DNA of 64,000 nt from Anopheles merus (taxonomy: Eukaryota > Arthropoda > Insecta > Diptera > Culicidae), in assembly GCF_017562075.2 (NCBI RefSeq), contig NC_054082.1, forward strand, positions 47,601,347 through 47,665,346. The letters run 5' to 3'. Under the pieces are notes generated by a model. It did no database searches. It saw only the letters and a program-made list of their open reading frames with translations, and was not told the origin of the DNA. Shown here piece by piece: positions 47,489 through 61,456 of the stretch. Each line of letters opens with the position of its first letter. Within the stretch, counting starts at the first letter, position 1. A program made the translations under genes and the position numbers.

Positions 47489-47700
47489 GTTCCCACGATT
47501 TATTGGTCAGTTTGTATGATTTTTCAGTGCATTCCCACGATTTTGTAATCGTATCCCATAGATTTTTGGTTCGTTCCCATAATTTATTGGTATTTTTCAA
47601 TTGGATATCAATACAATTGGACCAAAAAAATCTGAGAAACGGCCAAAAAATCGTGGGAACGCACCAAAAAAAATATGGGAACCTACCAAAAATGCTATAG
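47489..47700. repeat. Fold-back minisatellite with 21-bp period
   Basis: Positions 47489-47593 hold five head-to-tail diverged 21-base units, best written GTTCCCACGATTTATTGGT plus two bases. After a short centre with CCAATTG/CAATTGG inverted motifs, 47615-47700 carries about four units of the same repeat in inverted orientation (for example TCGTGGGAAC). The frame stays open across the array because the period is divisible by three; this is not evidence of coding. Confidence 0.75.
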
Positions 47701-50700
47701 CAAGGAAAATAATATCAAATGATTTCTAAAAAATATATGCAATTAATTAATCAAAGTTCATAACGAAATAAAATCAAATACCAAAATTGTATGATTGTAT
47801 TACCAAAAAGTAATTCAAATTAATAAATAAATGAGAAAATAACATAAATGTATAGTTCGGGTAAGGGTATTTATTTTGAAATACAAAATGACAAAATAAC
47901 AGTTGATAATTATAATAAAATGATTATAGAATCGTAGCAACGGTTATGCTCACTACGGTTATGCGAAACGTAATGGAAGGAGCATTTCGATTTTCCAGAA
48001 TCCTCAGAGGAGCGTTCCATTTACTTGAAAAAGCATATTACGATCATAGTCATCGCACGCATAGTCATACGATCTATAAATTCACACGGCATACGAAATA
48101 TTATATCAGATTAAATTTTTGTTGCTTTTATTATGATGTTGATGATAATGAGATTACTGTTGTGGGAAAGCTTTCCCTGCATTATTAAGCCTATAAACAA
48201 TGAAAGCTCCATGGCAATTGCAAAAAGGTAGTATCTTTATAATTTGTTTTTTTTTTGAGACCCTTTTAGAGCAAAGTTGAAACTTAAAACTCGATTTTTG
48301 CATAACATTCAAAGAAGTGTTTATTTTTACCATTAGTATGTTTACCATCAGTCATCATTGGTTGCAAATGTCAGGTGTGTATATGGTGTTTGTTCAACAA
48401 AGTTCTCCAATTCCTTCAATTTCCTATAATTCCGCCCAAAATGATCAAATATTTCTATCATGTCGTTTACGTTTACGGTGTTACTGTTCATGGAGATATA
48501 CAACTTCAAAAGATGAATTATCCTTTCCTTTCCAATGTACTCCCAATCACACGTCTTTGTTTTGGTGTGTAAATTAGACAATCCTTGAAAACAGAAAAGC
48601 CATCGCCGTATGGCCTATAACACTTCACCCACCTTCACTTGTTGTCCCACACCGGATCTGGTAAAAAGGGTTTTGCAAACAGCGAACACTTCCTCCATAG
48701 CCGGGACCAAGGGTGGACGCTTCAATTGCGATGATTGCCCCGCACCAATTAAGCGAAACAGCATTCAATTACGGAAACGATCCCTTAAACTGGATGCGAC
48801 CTCGAACGCGGTATCCTCGCGGTCGTGCGGCGTGCGTCGTGCCGTTTTATTTTCCGGTTCTTCTGTGTTTGTGTGTCTGATGAGCTACACGGAGCTACTT
48901 TTACCACATTGTCTAAGTCACTTCTTACTCGAGGTTAGGCAAGGGGGAGAGGGGGTTGAGACGACGACACCTTCCCGTACACGTACACGTGGTGCGGCCG
49001 ATGATGGCTGAGCCCGTAACAGTCATAAAAGGGCCGGTGTGGTGGCGAGCGGTGCTGCGACGGGCAATTTAACCATAATCGTCGCCAATTAGTACCGAAC
49101 TGCAATGAAGTGTAAAAGACAACATCATCACGACCACGACGCGCGGTGCCTGGGAATGGGGCGGCACCAGGGGGAGCTGATAGGCTAGTTACCTTTTCAA
49201 GAAAACAGATACTGGGAAGCGAAACATACACCCCACCGGCAGGGCGTATGTATCACTGCAAAGCGATATAATGATTAGAAATTATACCGTCCATCATGGT
49301 TGTCCACTTGCTTCGCGGGCGTTTCGGGCGCGGCGAGCAGTAGGAGTAGGTTCTTTCAAGTCCGCTGCTTGAGAAGTGAAAGTGCCGCGGTGCAAAAATG
49401 CAGCACGACTCACGAATTTGTCACTCTCGCTAACGAATGTATGCGGGTCTTGGGTGAGTGTGTTTTTTTACTTTATCCTTTCTTTCCCTCCCACGAGCGA
49501 CGGTATTCCGCAATCGAACACCAATTCCAAACTGGCGGCGTCATCGCTCCTGCCGAAGAGTTGACCAATTACGACGCACACGCCTCACACGGCCCAGGCC
49601 GACAGGTCTCTGGTTAGTAATGGTTTGCATCATTTGCATTCTTTTCCGACGCAAATAAGATATCAAGGCATGTTCCGGGCATAACTGTCCGGACATTACT
49701 GCCACCGTTCATTACGGAGCCGCTATTTGTCGATCTGTCTGATTGTAATTGGGCTGCTGGCACAGACAGGCAGGCGGCGCAGCGGAACGGTCGGAAGGCA
49801 AGAGATAAAATGCGGCTAATAATGGCAGGGACAAAGAATGGTCCGAACCCGCTCACACGTTTCACCAATCAGCGGGCCCATCTTTTCTTGTGCAGCGCGC
49901 ACGTTCGATTTTGCAGGTGACATGAAGCAAGTCGGACCAGGCCGCTTTTTAATCAAATTATTCTAAAAAGAGCATAAGCAAATGTCAAACGTTCAGGCGT
50001 CCGGGGTTCGGTAATTATGGGCGCTGAGTTTTAATTTAATTTAATATTGTTATCACCAACGCGTCTCACCCAGCGCGCAGAGCAGGCAGGCGGAAGTCCC
50101 TCCAGCCGGGCCCCTTCTACCAACGCATCGTTTCCTTCGCTTTACGACGTGTCGAAAAACATCCCGCGGCGATCATTAAAGGACACGAACGATCGCGCGC
50201 GTACGATAGCGATCGGCGTTGGCCCAGGCGGGAAATGATTTCATGTCGTGATACGGGCTCTTCACGCAGCCAGGCACGTCCAATGGTGTGATGATGATGG
50301 AATGCTTCGCCGGTCGGCTGGTTAACCGACCACGCATTAATCGCAAACGGCGCAAGACAGCCATCTCAAAATGTTGCCAAAACAACTGGATCGAAGTGCC
50401 GGCTCGATTTGCGTGATGTGAAGTCGGGGGATTTTTTTTTGTCGTTCGCTCATACAGGTTGCCAACTTCAGCGTTGGCCGCTGCAGGGGGCGCCCTATGC
50501 CGCTCCATACTGTGCGTGTTGTAAGTTAAAATAATCAAATTAAAAATCGCTTATCTCGTTAGTAGTTTGTATGATGTGATGTGTGTATGCGGTCTTGTAT
50601 TGTGTGCCTTCTACTCCCAATTCCACCGAAATCGGGCGAACATACGGGCCCGGTTATGGTTTGGGGGCAAGATGGTCTGCAACTCAATTAAAACTACCAG

Positions 50701-53700
50701 AAAGCCACGACCAACATTGCCAAAGGGTCGACTCTAAACGCTTGAGAATAATTTTAAACGATTTCCCCCTTCGAGCTGGAGAGGGAGCCTCCATTATCCT
50801 GCAAGTGCACTAGTACGAGAGATGGGGAGCTCCCACGCGTTATTTTGGGTTCAATAGCTCTGTTCTGATGGTATCAACTCCAATCACTTTCAACCATTCA
50901 ACCAAGGCGCTGTTGCTGCCAAAGCTTCTCAATCAGGGCAAAACGCATCGGAAGAAACTTTTAATGAGATTGCTTTGTGGATCAACTCTGATGGGTGTAG
51001 AATGCAACGAGCACGAGCCGCAGCTAGAGTGGTTAGCCTAGCCCTCGATACACAAACTTCGAACCGTCCCGATTGAACCGGCCGTTTTGATTGTTGAGTG
51101 CACCGGAGGGACCGGTCGCGTGCAGTCGGTTGCAGGTTTATTAATTAAGCTTTATGCAATGTTGCCTCAGCGGGGCGAACGATTAAAAGTTTGTTCGCAC
51201 CTGGCCGATTTCTATGCAAATCCATTCCGGCTGGGTGGGGAGCAGTGGTTCTCCCGTACTTCCTGGAATGTGTGCAGATTGGATTGGAAGATGAGACTTG
51301 CCGATGCACTTTTTATCCGCTGCTCCACTTGCCCAGCATGTAAACAGCGGACGGTTAACATTGCAACACAGAAGCAATCCCCGTCAGCCCGTCAGCGCTG
51401 CCAGCGCATAACGATAAACTGTCCAAATTTATGTCCCGCGCGATCCAATCATTCCGTTTTCTGGTTTTCTGCTGCCCGGCATGACGCCACCGGTGCGTTT
51501 TGTGGGAAGCGTCTGTCGTCCCCAGACAAGCAGTTTCGCCCGATTTGCATACAGGGTGTTTCGAGAAGGTCGAACCAAAGCTTGGAGGGTTTTAAAAACG
51601 CGCAACTACTTCATTTTAACCTTGCGCCGTAAATGTGTCGTAAATAATCGAAATTAGATTAACATGGTTTGTGCAATGTAACTGCGCGCCGAGTGGATCG
51701 AGTGACAGGGATCGCCGTCGTTGCCGCTGCTGGACAGATGCCGGATGCTTAATTGCCATCCATCCATTCTCACTTTCACTTGCGCACGGTGCACGGGCAA
51801 TAAAATGCTTCGTTGATTTTTGGATAATTATTACACCGTTTCTTATCGATTGCTGCAGGACATGAACGGGACCACAAACACACATACGCACAGAGTCACG
51901 GCATCACCGGCGAGGTGTAATGATGATGGCAAATTTATTCATCTTTAATTTATGTCCTCTCGCAACTCGCCAACCGCTACAATCCGACACACCATTATGC
52001 TGACGATTGATGAGACAAGCGAAGCGTTACCCCCGCCGTACCGGCCGGAACAGCATGTACCTCCGGTCCCCCGGAGGGAAGAAAGGAATAAATCGCTCCC
52101 CGTCCCGTGACTCGTGACGAACCGCCTCGGCAACGAAATGCAAATGCGAGAAAAAAAGGCGCACCGACAAACATATCGCTTAGAGGCTGCTGCGGAACTA
52201 TCAGCCAAAGGGAAAAGCAATGGTGAAGAGTGGCGGCTGCCGTTCGGGCTGCATCAAACGTTGTCCTTTTTCGTGTCTTGCGGCGCTTTGCGACTGTGCG
52301 TTGCTCATCAACTGTGCGTCAAATCGGTGGAGCCTGGTGAACGATGTTGGATGTGGGGCTGTTTGCTTAAATTTTATTACCTTTTCGCTACGGCAAAACT
52401 TTGATTAGGAAGGAAGAAAGCAAAGCTCTCCCATCGGGTCGCAGCAGGTAGATTGTTGTCAATGTCGTTTCGTCTCAGCTCTTAATTGTACCTTTTGTAC
52501 CGGTTCATAAAACTAACATTTATAGACAGCTGATTCGGTACCATTTTTTGTTGCGTACTTTGCAGCCTGTCTGGTCATCTGTCATATGGTCCGTTGCCTC
52601 TTAACATTGACCCTGATCGATCGTTCGATCGTACGCCACATAAAACTGCAGCAGCTCGATCGGTGTACCGATGTATGTGCCGTTTCTCTTTACCCGGTGT
52701 TGTGGCACATTGCATGTTTGCTATTTTTAATATCGCACAGGACGGGTTTTTGGTAAGCGATACCGACCGAATCGCCCGTGTGACATTAGTGCGAGGCACC
52801 ATTTATTAATGGTGAGAGGTCCCAGGACAATTTGCACGGACCCCTGGGATGGTGATTTTGCCGACTGACGGATGAAATATTACCCCGAACCGAGACATGA
52901 CACCAGACAGACCGGGCACAAATGCAACTCATAAATAGATAGTTTCTTGGCAATTGTTGCATTCGATCCGTTCGATGTGTTGCAGAACCGGGAGCACGTA
53001 AAGGGATTGACGCAAATATGTGTTTGATTTTCAAACAGCGGAACCCAGTGCCAGACAGTGCCAAGTCTGGCTCACAGTTTCTGCAAAAATGCTACAAATA
53101 CAAGCAGACTTACAGTTATTCATCGGACAGAAGAGAGGGAGAAGAAAAGGCACAATTTATTAGGAATTATTTTAAAAAAGGGTTGGATAATTTATGAGCT
53201 CCTAATTTCCTTCTCAAAACAATCCTAGCATGATGAATATGGAAACAATTTATAATCACTTTATAAATAATCGCTAGTGGCACTGTGGCAAACGAAAGCG
53301 GGCTCCAAATAGCGTTTCTGTGAGGCGGCATGAGCCCGAGCGGTCCGAAACTATCATCATGCATGTGCGCGTGGCTTGAGTGTTCGTTCCGTCCGCTTCA
53401 CTATCGCAAGGGATAAGACGGCACTCACGACCTAGCCAGCACACATTGGTGGGAATTATGTTGAAATGCATCGTTTCATAAAGTAGCCGCTGGTCTAACC
53501 ACAATTAGATATGTCAGTCATGTAGTGGAAGAATGTGTGCGACATTCGCGGAGAGAAAATAAACAGCATCGTGGCTGCTGTACGCTAAAACTGTCGTCTA
53601 ATGATTGTAAACATACACTCATGCTGCATGGAATGAAGGAAGCAGTTGGAAGCAAAGCATTGCGTCATGGCATGAGGATTGAATGGGACGGTTTGGTTTT

Positions 53701-53750
53701 GGTGCTGTTATTCGTAACGAATCAAGGATTCTTTGATAATTAATAAGGGC
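47701..53750. other. Intergenic: AT-rich to 48.6 kb, then long GC-rich island
   Basis: No gene was recognised with confidence. A 77-codon minus-strand frame at 48348-48581 looks somewhat protein-like but has no family. The GC-rich island at 48.6-53.5 kb is CpG-containing with TAATT-rich cores near 50030, 50540, 51130, 51935 and 53160. Confidence 0.45.
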
Positions 53751-55640
53751 GCTTGAACAACACTTAACATTACAAACTGCAAAGAGTATGTGTCATAAAC
53801 AACCAAATGGCAGTGGAACAACCTAATGCTTGAATGAATGAATCATAAGCTTGTAATGAACCATAAGCTCCAAGGTGTATCGAAAAAAAAAACAAATAAC
53901 TAGAGGAAGAACACGTTTTCTACATGATTAGAAACACACTGCAAAATAACTTAAAACACTAATACATTGACGGTATATAGTATTCTAAGTTTAAATGATT
54001 CGTGAGCAACCTGCAAGTGGAATGGTTAGAACATTTTGTATAGTGTTTTATCATTTATTTTTCAATAAATAAATGCATTTTACGATTGTTTTCATGGGAT
54101 GATTACAAATTTTCATTGATAAGGCAAATCAGTCAATTCCAGACTTTTGTAAACGTGTGTGAGTTTCCTGTAGAAACGCCATCTGTTTCTTAATAAAATC
54201 GGTAAGAACATTTTCATAGCATCATTACTTACGTGCAATGCATCAATATATGTTGAAAAGAATCATCATTCACGTTTTGATCATTTTATTCAATACAAAT
54301 GAATTTTTTGGAATTGAATGTTCGTTTAAAAGCAATGCATAGTTAGGCTTAAATTAAACTGACCTGCACTATATTTGACTTGCATCGTCCAGATTTGCTT
54401 ACCAGACAAAATATCATATTCAACGCAACAAAATAAAAGAAAATTAAAAAAAAATAAAAGAAACCATATCATCGATGAACAAAAACCAAAGCGCTACAAC
54501 CGTGTGTGTTTCGGCGTATTAAATAATGTTTCAAGTAAATGCAAGTAAATCGGGTTATTTTCTCTTATATATCGATTAACGATAAAGAAAATATTGAAAT
54601 ATTCAAAAGCATTTTTAGACCCAATGTTAATGGATTAATTTTCCTACATACAATGGCCTGGTCGTATTACCTTTCCTGTTTGATAGCACTTTGTATATAA
54701 TTTGTCTTTGTATACTTTTTAACACAACATATCAGAAAAATAAAAAAGTTAACAAAGTCCATTTTCAATTCAATGACTTAAAGTAGAATGTATTGACGAC
54801 GTGTAAAGTATTTAAGTCACAATAAAAAAAAGCTCATGTATGAATCACATTACTACGATTGATGAATTCCATCCAAACTCACGAGTTATTATTGGTTTTA
54901 GATTTCACTATTTTTATTTGGTCTGTTCAAAGGTCCATTCTTATTTTAAGTTGTTGTTTTGAATTTCGTTGAACAAAATCATACTTCTGTTGCATTGAAG
55001 TGTTTACCATTGTAAATTACTCGGCTCAAATGCAGCTGGTGAATGAATCATTCAGTATAATTCTGATGAATCATTACTCTTTTATATTGTTGTGTGCTAC
55101 AATTGGTACAGCTCAATCTGCATTTGTTGTTTTTATGTTAATGATCATATATGTATCCGAGAGTTGGTAAATATTTGTGTGCTGCTGGGATTTGAGTCCG
55201 ATACTCAGTTTGCTCATCATAACAATAAACATAAACAAGTAAAGTTTCAGCCGTTTCTCTATTGCTGCATTGCTTAAAATAGTGGCTGTAAGATAGTACA
55301 TGCACACCACTTTCTAAATGCTTTCAATTTATTTATCCGAGTTCCGCTTAACGGATATCGACTTGATATCCTTAAGAGTGTCTTCTCGATCTTATGTTGT
55401 TCGTGTGTGAACAAATGTATTTGTTCCTTTTAAATTCAATGCATAGCGTTAAGAATACATTTGCTATGTTGTAAATATATTACAATGAGCCAGTTTACTA
55501 GTTTAAGTTGTGAATATCTTTGGAGAAAAACATGGTAAAATCATTGAAACCAGTAAAATGTTAAACAAATAAATGTTAAAATAACAACTAAAACCAGCCC
55601 AAGCAAATCAATGCAAATCAAAGTCAAGCACAAACATTAA
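53751..55640. other. AT-rich intergenic block
   Basis: The sequence is strongly AT-rich, with AATAAA-like and A-run sequence throughout and few open frames. No gene, RNA or repeat was recognised. Confidence 0.45.
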
Positions 55641-58600
55641 TCTCAGCTTTACGATCGCAGTCCGCAGACACAACAATTGGCCTCGTGGATTGTGGTGGAT
55701 GCCGTACGGTTGATTACGCGACACAAGTATCGGCTTTCCGTCGGCCAGCAGTTCATAGCTGACTCATTAACCCCTAGCGGCCCAGCTTCCGACCGATGGC
55801 CAAACGCAATTGTTAATCCACATCAACGGAAATTTACAATCGAGCTGCGGCTGGTTGGTTGTGTAAATTATTTATTTATATTTAACTCATTTTTTGCCCG
55901 TATCGCCTTGCCTTTAGTCGGGGCTGGAGGCGGCAACAAAAATGCACTTCATCGGACCGAAGCCGTCGAGTTCCGTGTCGAGCTGCGGCTGCAGAGCTTG
56001 TCCCCGAGTGTTTACACTGTGTGGCGAAGAAGTGATCGGATTGTTTGCCGTTTGGGAAGTTTACAGAAGCGAAAAAAGGCAATACAGAAGCATTGAATTA
56101 ACAGAGAAACAAGAAGAAATCAACATATCGAAAAAGAATCACAAATTTCCTCCCGCAATCGAAACTCACAGCGTTATTGTCGCGAACGGCAGGGTGGCGA
56201 GGGTGGCGCGTACACTTTCTGTCACATTATCTCGGGCCCGGCAGCACTCGGGATTTGCTCGTAGCCGGTTTTTGTGCGGTGGTTTGAATTGTTTAGTAAA
56301 CATACGTCAAACACGACACATCGTTTACTAACAAGCCGTGCGATATGGGCAGCACGATAAGGGCGCATCGACGAAGTGAAGGAAGAGCAGCCAACCGCCA
56401 GCGCCCAGGGCCGGGCGATGGATTAGTGGCGGGAAAAATGGATCGATTATTGCAACCAGCTGCTGGGATCGTTATCGTGGTGTAACAACGACCGGTGCCG
56501 GGGAAGGGGTGTTGCGGTTTACTGTAAACACAATCGATGTCTCGATTTGCCGGCCCCGATGGATCGATAGCGGCTGCTTCTTGCCCGAGCAGCGCGAGTG
56601 TGTATGTACTTTGGGTTAAGAATTTATGGCGCTAAAAATATTTCCCATCAAACCGGTTGGGCCGGGGTGGCGCGGAAGCGTAGCGAAGCGGAAGGGTGCT
56701 AGTGACAAACACGATGGTTTATTAAATTCCGAATAGGTCATACTAATTAGTCGTCCGTTTTTGGGACCTCGCGGGAGGCGGGATGGCGATCGAGGATCGG
56801 CACGTATACACATCTGCTGCCTTCAGTTCGAATTCGTGTGCTCGAAATCAAATCCCCCTGGCCGCTTTCCCCTTGCGGATGAGGCGCAATGATCGGTCGG
56901 ATCAAGTAGCGCAGCGCAAGTCTTGGTGCATCGCGAGCACGGCGTACCCCGTTCACTTAAAAATATCTCATCCATATCATCCGCACCAGCACCAGATTGC
57001 GGGCATCAGACGCCCTAGCCCTCCACTTGGCGCGGATGGAGTGTTCTTTTCTCACGATGGGAAGGGACGAAGGGGGGATGGGAGGGACAAACAATCCAAC
57101 AAGGCCCAACTGGGCCGAGAAATGCCCGCCCATGTGTGCGTGTGTGTGTGTGGTTGTGCGTATATAAATTATAATTTGTGACTAATTCGTTTAAATTAGA
57201 TTATGAATAAGTAATACTCATAATTTGTGCGGCGCAAGCAGAGGTCGAGCATTGCGTCCTTGTGCGTACCGAGTCGCGCTGCAGTATCGGATTTCATTCG
57301 GCAGGGCGGTGGGGGAGTCGTTGGCAGGCTGCAAGCGTCTGGTTGCAGGAGACAGTGCACAGGGAAGTAGCATAATATTCCGCGCCAAATCTATAAAGGT
57401 GTGGTTGACGATTGCTCGGTTCTTAGCGCGAGAGAGAGAGAGAGACTAGGCTGTCACGTTAGTCGCCAAAGGTAGAAGCACTGTCCGGTGATGTTCGAAG
57501 GTGACAGAGGATTCCGAGTTTATGGCGTTAGAACACTGGGCGCTGGTTGCGCCCGTTAGATCTACAGGGCTTGGTGCACATTCCGTTGCATTTGCGCTTT
57601 TTAGTACCAAAGAAAAGTACACTTATTAACAGACGATTAGGTATACAAGTAGTAGAAAACAAAAATCTAATTTTCGTTTTAATAGTAAAAAGCCAAACTG
57701 TTACTCAGAAACCCTTTTTTCAGACATTTACTTCAAAGTCTCAAGAACAAGCCGTTACTTAAAATGCAATGGCTAGTCGAGCACAGTTTTGTTCACACCT
57801 GTGGTTATGATATTTTAATAAGAATATACCTATTTGATGTCTGTGCGGTTTGTGATGCCGCTTCTGCCCCGGTAGCCAATCTCATCTGGTCCATAAATTT
57901 ATTCAACAGACACGCGGATGCGCCCCTCCTCCGGCAGCCCACGGTCACACGTGGCATTGCTTTGATTTGGAGGATTTACGTTGTCGGACGGACACAGAAA
58001 CACACTCGCACAACCATCCCGGGACAAACAAAAGAGATAAGTGGCACATAGGCGATGGCGGGGATCCGCCGCTTCCCAGGGCTGCAGGTCTATTAGCTTT
58101 GGCACAATGGATCGCGGAATGCATTAGCCGTCGCGCTGAGAGCCAATGCCGAGGTCTTTTAAATTATTTTGTGATAACAATGTGACAACATTAACTCTCT
58201 CCTGTCAGCTACACGCGTACGTGTGTGGGAAGAGAATAGAATGCGGTTGGATTTGCTGCTTGCGGCTTGGGAGATTTGCCCTTTCTCGCTCACAGAACCT
58301 AATTGGATGCAAGAAGGGAAGGCGCGGTGTGGATGATTAAATTCAATAACACAGCCGGATATTGGGATAATTATTTCGATTTCGGGATTAAAATTGGCAA
58401 ATCATCGTTGATCGATTAGGAGGATTAATTTGATGATTTTTTGTTTACTTTTGTTTGCTTGTGATGGAACAATGCTCGAACAGTGGTAGAAACCACCCTC
58501 CTCGAATAGGCACTTGGGATCGATGGGAAGGAAGCAGAAAAACCTTAATTTCTGATTTCACGCTAATTATTTGTAGTGCATTTTTGATTCCCATACCCCA

Positions 58601-60240
58601 ATGACATTATGTAGCGTCGTGAATCGTCGTTAACCTTTTCATTTGCCGAGCTTCCCCGCCCCACTCCCCCGTCTCAAAAGCGATCCTTTGCCTGTGATGA
58701 TGGGCTACCTCCACTTCCAATTTGCCCCTGATGTCGCGAGTTTGATGCTGAGGAAAAACCTTCATTTGCATCATACTTTGGACAGCGGCCGCGGCTGCAA
58801 ATAATGATGGCTATTTATTAAAATAATCATTTCCCCCGACATGACCTGCCCGACACACGCGTACCCCTCTGGGGGGTGATGGGAAGGGATGCACTCTTGA
58901 TGCTTCTCTAATGCAAACCGAATGTACTTTTCTTTCCTCCGTATGTGTGTGTGAATGTTTGTATGCAAAAAGATTGGAAAATCGAGGCTCACGAGAAGCG
59001 GCCCCCATTCGCGGACTTCGTTTCAACTGTGGCATGCAATTGCTCAATTATAGACGCGCTTTTTTTGATGTTGCTGTGGCTCTTTATGTGTATGTGTGTG
59101 TGTGTCTGTGGTCGGCATTATTTGTGCCTTCGCTTTTACCAAACATCAATTTTAACGCGATTGCTATCGCGCAAATACTGCGTCCGGGAGTGATTCCGGG
59201 AATCAGCGTGGCTTTTGTTCATCGCCAGGACAAGGTGCAAGGTGTATAATTGTATGTTAGTGTCCCTTGTTTTTGTGTCCTTCTATTTGACAAATACACA
59301 CACCGACCGACTGATGGGGTGGTGAGAGGTGATGCTTTTTTGTCAAAAGTTCGCCGTCAAAAGTCAGTTTTTGCCAGCCGGGGTGGGGAAGTTGAAGACG
59401 ATAATGAGGACCTGTGGCTGGTCGGACAGGAGTGTACGACCAGCGTGAGGAGGGTACGACCACACAATAAAAAAGGTGTACGTGAAAATAGCTCCCGGTA
59501 GAAATTTAATGGCACTGAAAAAAATAAACTAATGAATATACAATTAATTCGTCGTAATTAGATCTGCCTTTTTTCGAGCCCAGATCTCGGGCTGTCTGTG
59601 CGTGTGTATGTGTGTATGTTTGTGCAGTTTGTACATGGTTGCCCGAGTGCACGGCTGCAATTCACTTATCGAAACGCAATCAGCTGCAGGTTGGTTGGGG
59701 AGCGTATCGGTTTCTATTTTCAAACTAGCACCCACCAACCCACCGCAACCGACACTCGGTGGTGATCACTGTTCAGCGGGATCGTAAACAAATCACTAGT
59801 GTACGGTAGATGACTGATGGCCAGATAGCCGGTGTCAGTGTTGCCGTCGGCCGCCATGATGATGATGACGATGATGATGGGTACACGGTTCGGAGAGTGG
59901 AATGACAAAAAGTGACGCGGTTGCATCGTGCCTTCGTGTGACAGCGACGACGACCAACAAGTACGGGGCATTGTGGGAAGGTGGGTTGTATAGGCCGGAA
60001 TTAGTAATCAGGAAAGATACACCGGACAGCAGTGGCAGCAAGGCACACTGCACTCATTCATTCTCAATCAACAACTGTTCGGCGTGGGCAACTGACTGCG
60101 GTCGTGTGTATCAGATCACGAGTTGCAGTGTTGCGTTCCGAGTGCGATTGAATGTCAAAATATTGGCAAGATATGTGCCGGAGCAAAGCTTTAACATTGC
60201 TGGAGACATTGTAATTTGACGTTTTTTAATTGGAAGCTTG
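55641..60240. other. GC-rich intergenic island
   Basis: No gene was recognised. Simple repeats are a TG tract at about 57133-57153, a GA run at 57430-57445, and TG tracts near 59085-59110 and 59592-59625. TAATT-rich cores lie near 56735, 57165, 58815 and 59505-59560. The frames up to 139 codons have no domains. Confidence 0.45.
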
Positions 60241-60561
60241 GAGAGGGAACAAAGGTGCAGCGATCAGGTATACTTAGAATTCTATACAACTTGGAAAGAA
60301 CGTTGGAAAAAGAAAATTTATATAATGTGATATGAAATGAGCTAACAGTAGTTTGAAACTAAACTAAAACTGTCACAATTAAAATGATACTGGAATCATA
60401 CTGGAATCATACTGAAATCAAATTGAGCTTTTTTCATGTATTTTTTTATGTGTGGATATTTAAGTATGACAAGGTTGTACCGATTATATAAAGGATTCCT
60501 TTATTGTTGAAATTCGTAGGAAAATCTGGTTAGCTAAGCCTAGTTCAATTTTTGCAGTTAG
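60241..60561. other. AT-rich spacer before MITE copy 2
   Basis: No gene was recognised. An imperfect 11-base tandem repeat (ATACTGGAATC, three units) lies at about 60387-60420. Confidence 0.4.
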
Positions 60562-60849
60562 AGCCGTGGTAGTGCTTCATCGGATGCAATTTTATCGGAC
60601 GTGCTGTCAAACGTTATTTCTTTTACTATAGTGATTATTTGGAAGAGTTTAACGATCATAAAAAAATAATTTGATGTTGTTCCTACAAAATCCCACGCAA
60701 TCAGTTTGACAAATAAAATCGTATGCGGCGTTCGACGAAATAAATTTTGTTTGATGCCGTCGCACGATAAAATCGCACGTCCGAAGTTATCTGTCAAATC
60801 CTATGTAAAGTTTAGACAAATTTACAAAATCGCATCGGATTAGACACCC
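60562..60849 (-). mobile_element. 288-bp MITE-like element, copy 2
   Basis: Read on the minus strand, this aligns end to end with 18887-19175. Shared blocks in the same order are ATCCGATGCGATTTT, GGATTTGACAGATAAC, CGGACGTGCGATTT, TGTAGGAACAA, AAATTATTTTTT and GTCCGATAAAAT. The two copies differ at many positions. TTAG lies outside both ends (60558-60561 and 60850-60853), a likely 4-bp target-site duplication. Confidence 0.82.
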
Positions 60850-61413
60850 TTAGTGATGGGAGTGATATTTTTTTGTGTATTAAGCATTAGCGATTTCAAT
60901 AAAACATCCCTTCAATAAGTCTAAAAAAGCGGAGTCTTAAAAGACCTACACTATAAAATGGCTAAGGTATGCCATAGAATTTGGATGGTGGATCTGTTGG
61001 AATAATCCGTCGGATTGAGAATAACCAATGATAAAAAGCTAGTGTATTCATATATTAGTTAGCCTGAAGAATGGCCTCCTGGATATACCAAGCTGTTGAA
61101 TGGATCAATATAGAACAAAAAGGAGAAAATAAACTGAAAACATCTGCACTCAATTATGTAGAAAAATGACCTTTCGATTTATTGTATCAGTGTTTCTCGC
61201 ACTCTAACTTTAAAAATATCAACAAAGACCTTTGAATTCGTGTTCGCTACTAAAATCTTTTATAATGATTTTGGTATCAAGACTGTAATTTACATTATCC
61301 GTGAAGTACATATTTATGTTTGGTACTTGTTTAAAAAAAATGCAGCAATTTTTAAAGAAAATAATTTTTATGATGACAAAGTAATTTGGTACAGATAATG
61401 TTGTTGATCACAT
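60850..61413. other. AT-rich spacer
   Basis: No gene or repeat was recognised between the MITE and the short retrotransposon tail. Confidence 0.4.
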
Positions 61414-61456
61414 TTTTTTTTTTATTCAGTAGGGACGGCTTTGCCGTATTGCTTAA
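61414..61456 (-). mobile_element. 43-bp non-LTR retrotransposon tail with 10-bp target duplications
   Basis: TTGATCACAT occurs at 61404-61413 and again at 61457-61466. Between them, on the minus strand, lies a 3' terminus with the hairpin ACGGCAAAGCCGT, then CTGAATAA and a poly(A) run. This is a complete, extremely 5'-truncated target-primed insertion. The hairpin near a retrotransposon 3' end fits a LINE or its SINE partner; the family is not identified. Confidence 0.75.

Noticed and set aside
47455..47700. 81-codon repetitive frame (SHDLLV-type repeats)
   Set aside because: Its periodicity comes from a 21-bp minisatellite divisible by three. The array inverts midway, which a coding repeat would not do.
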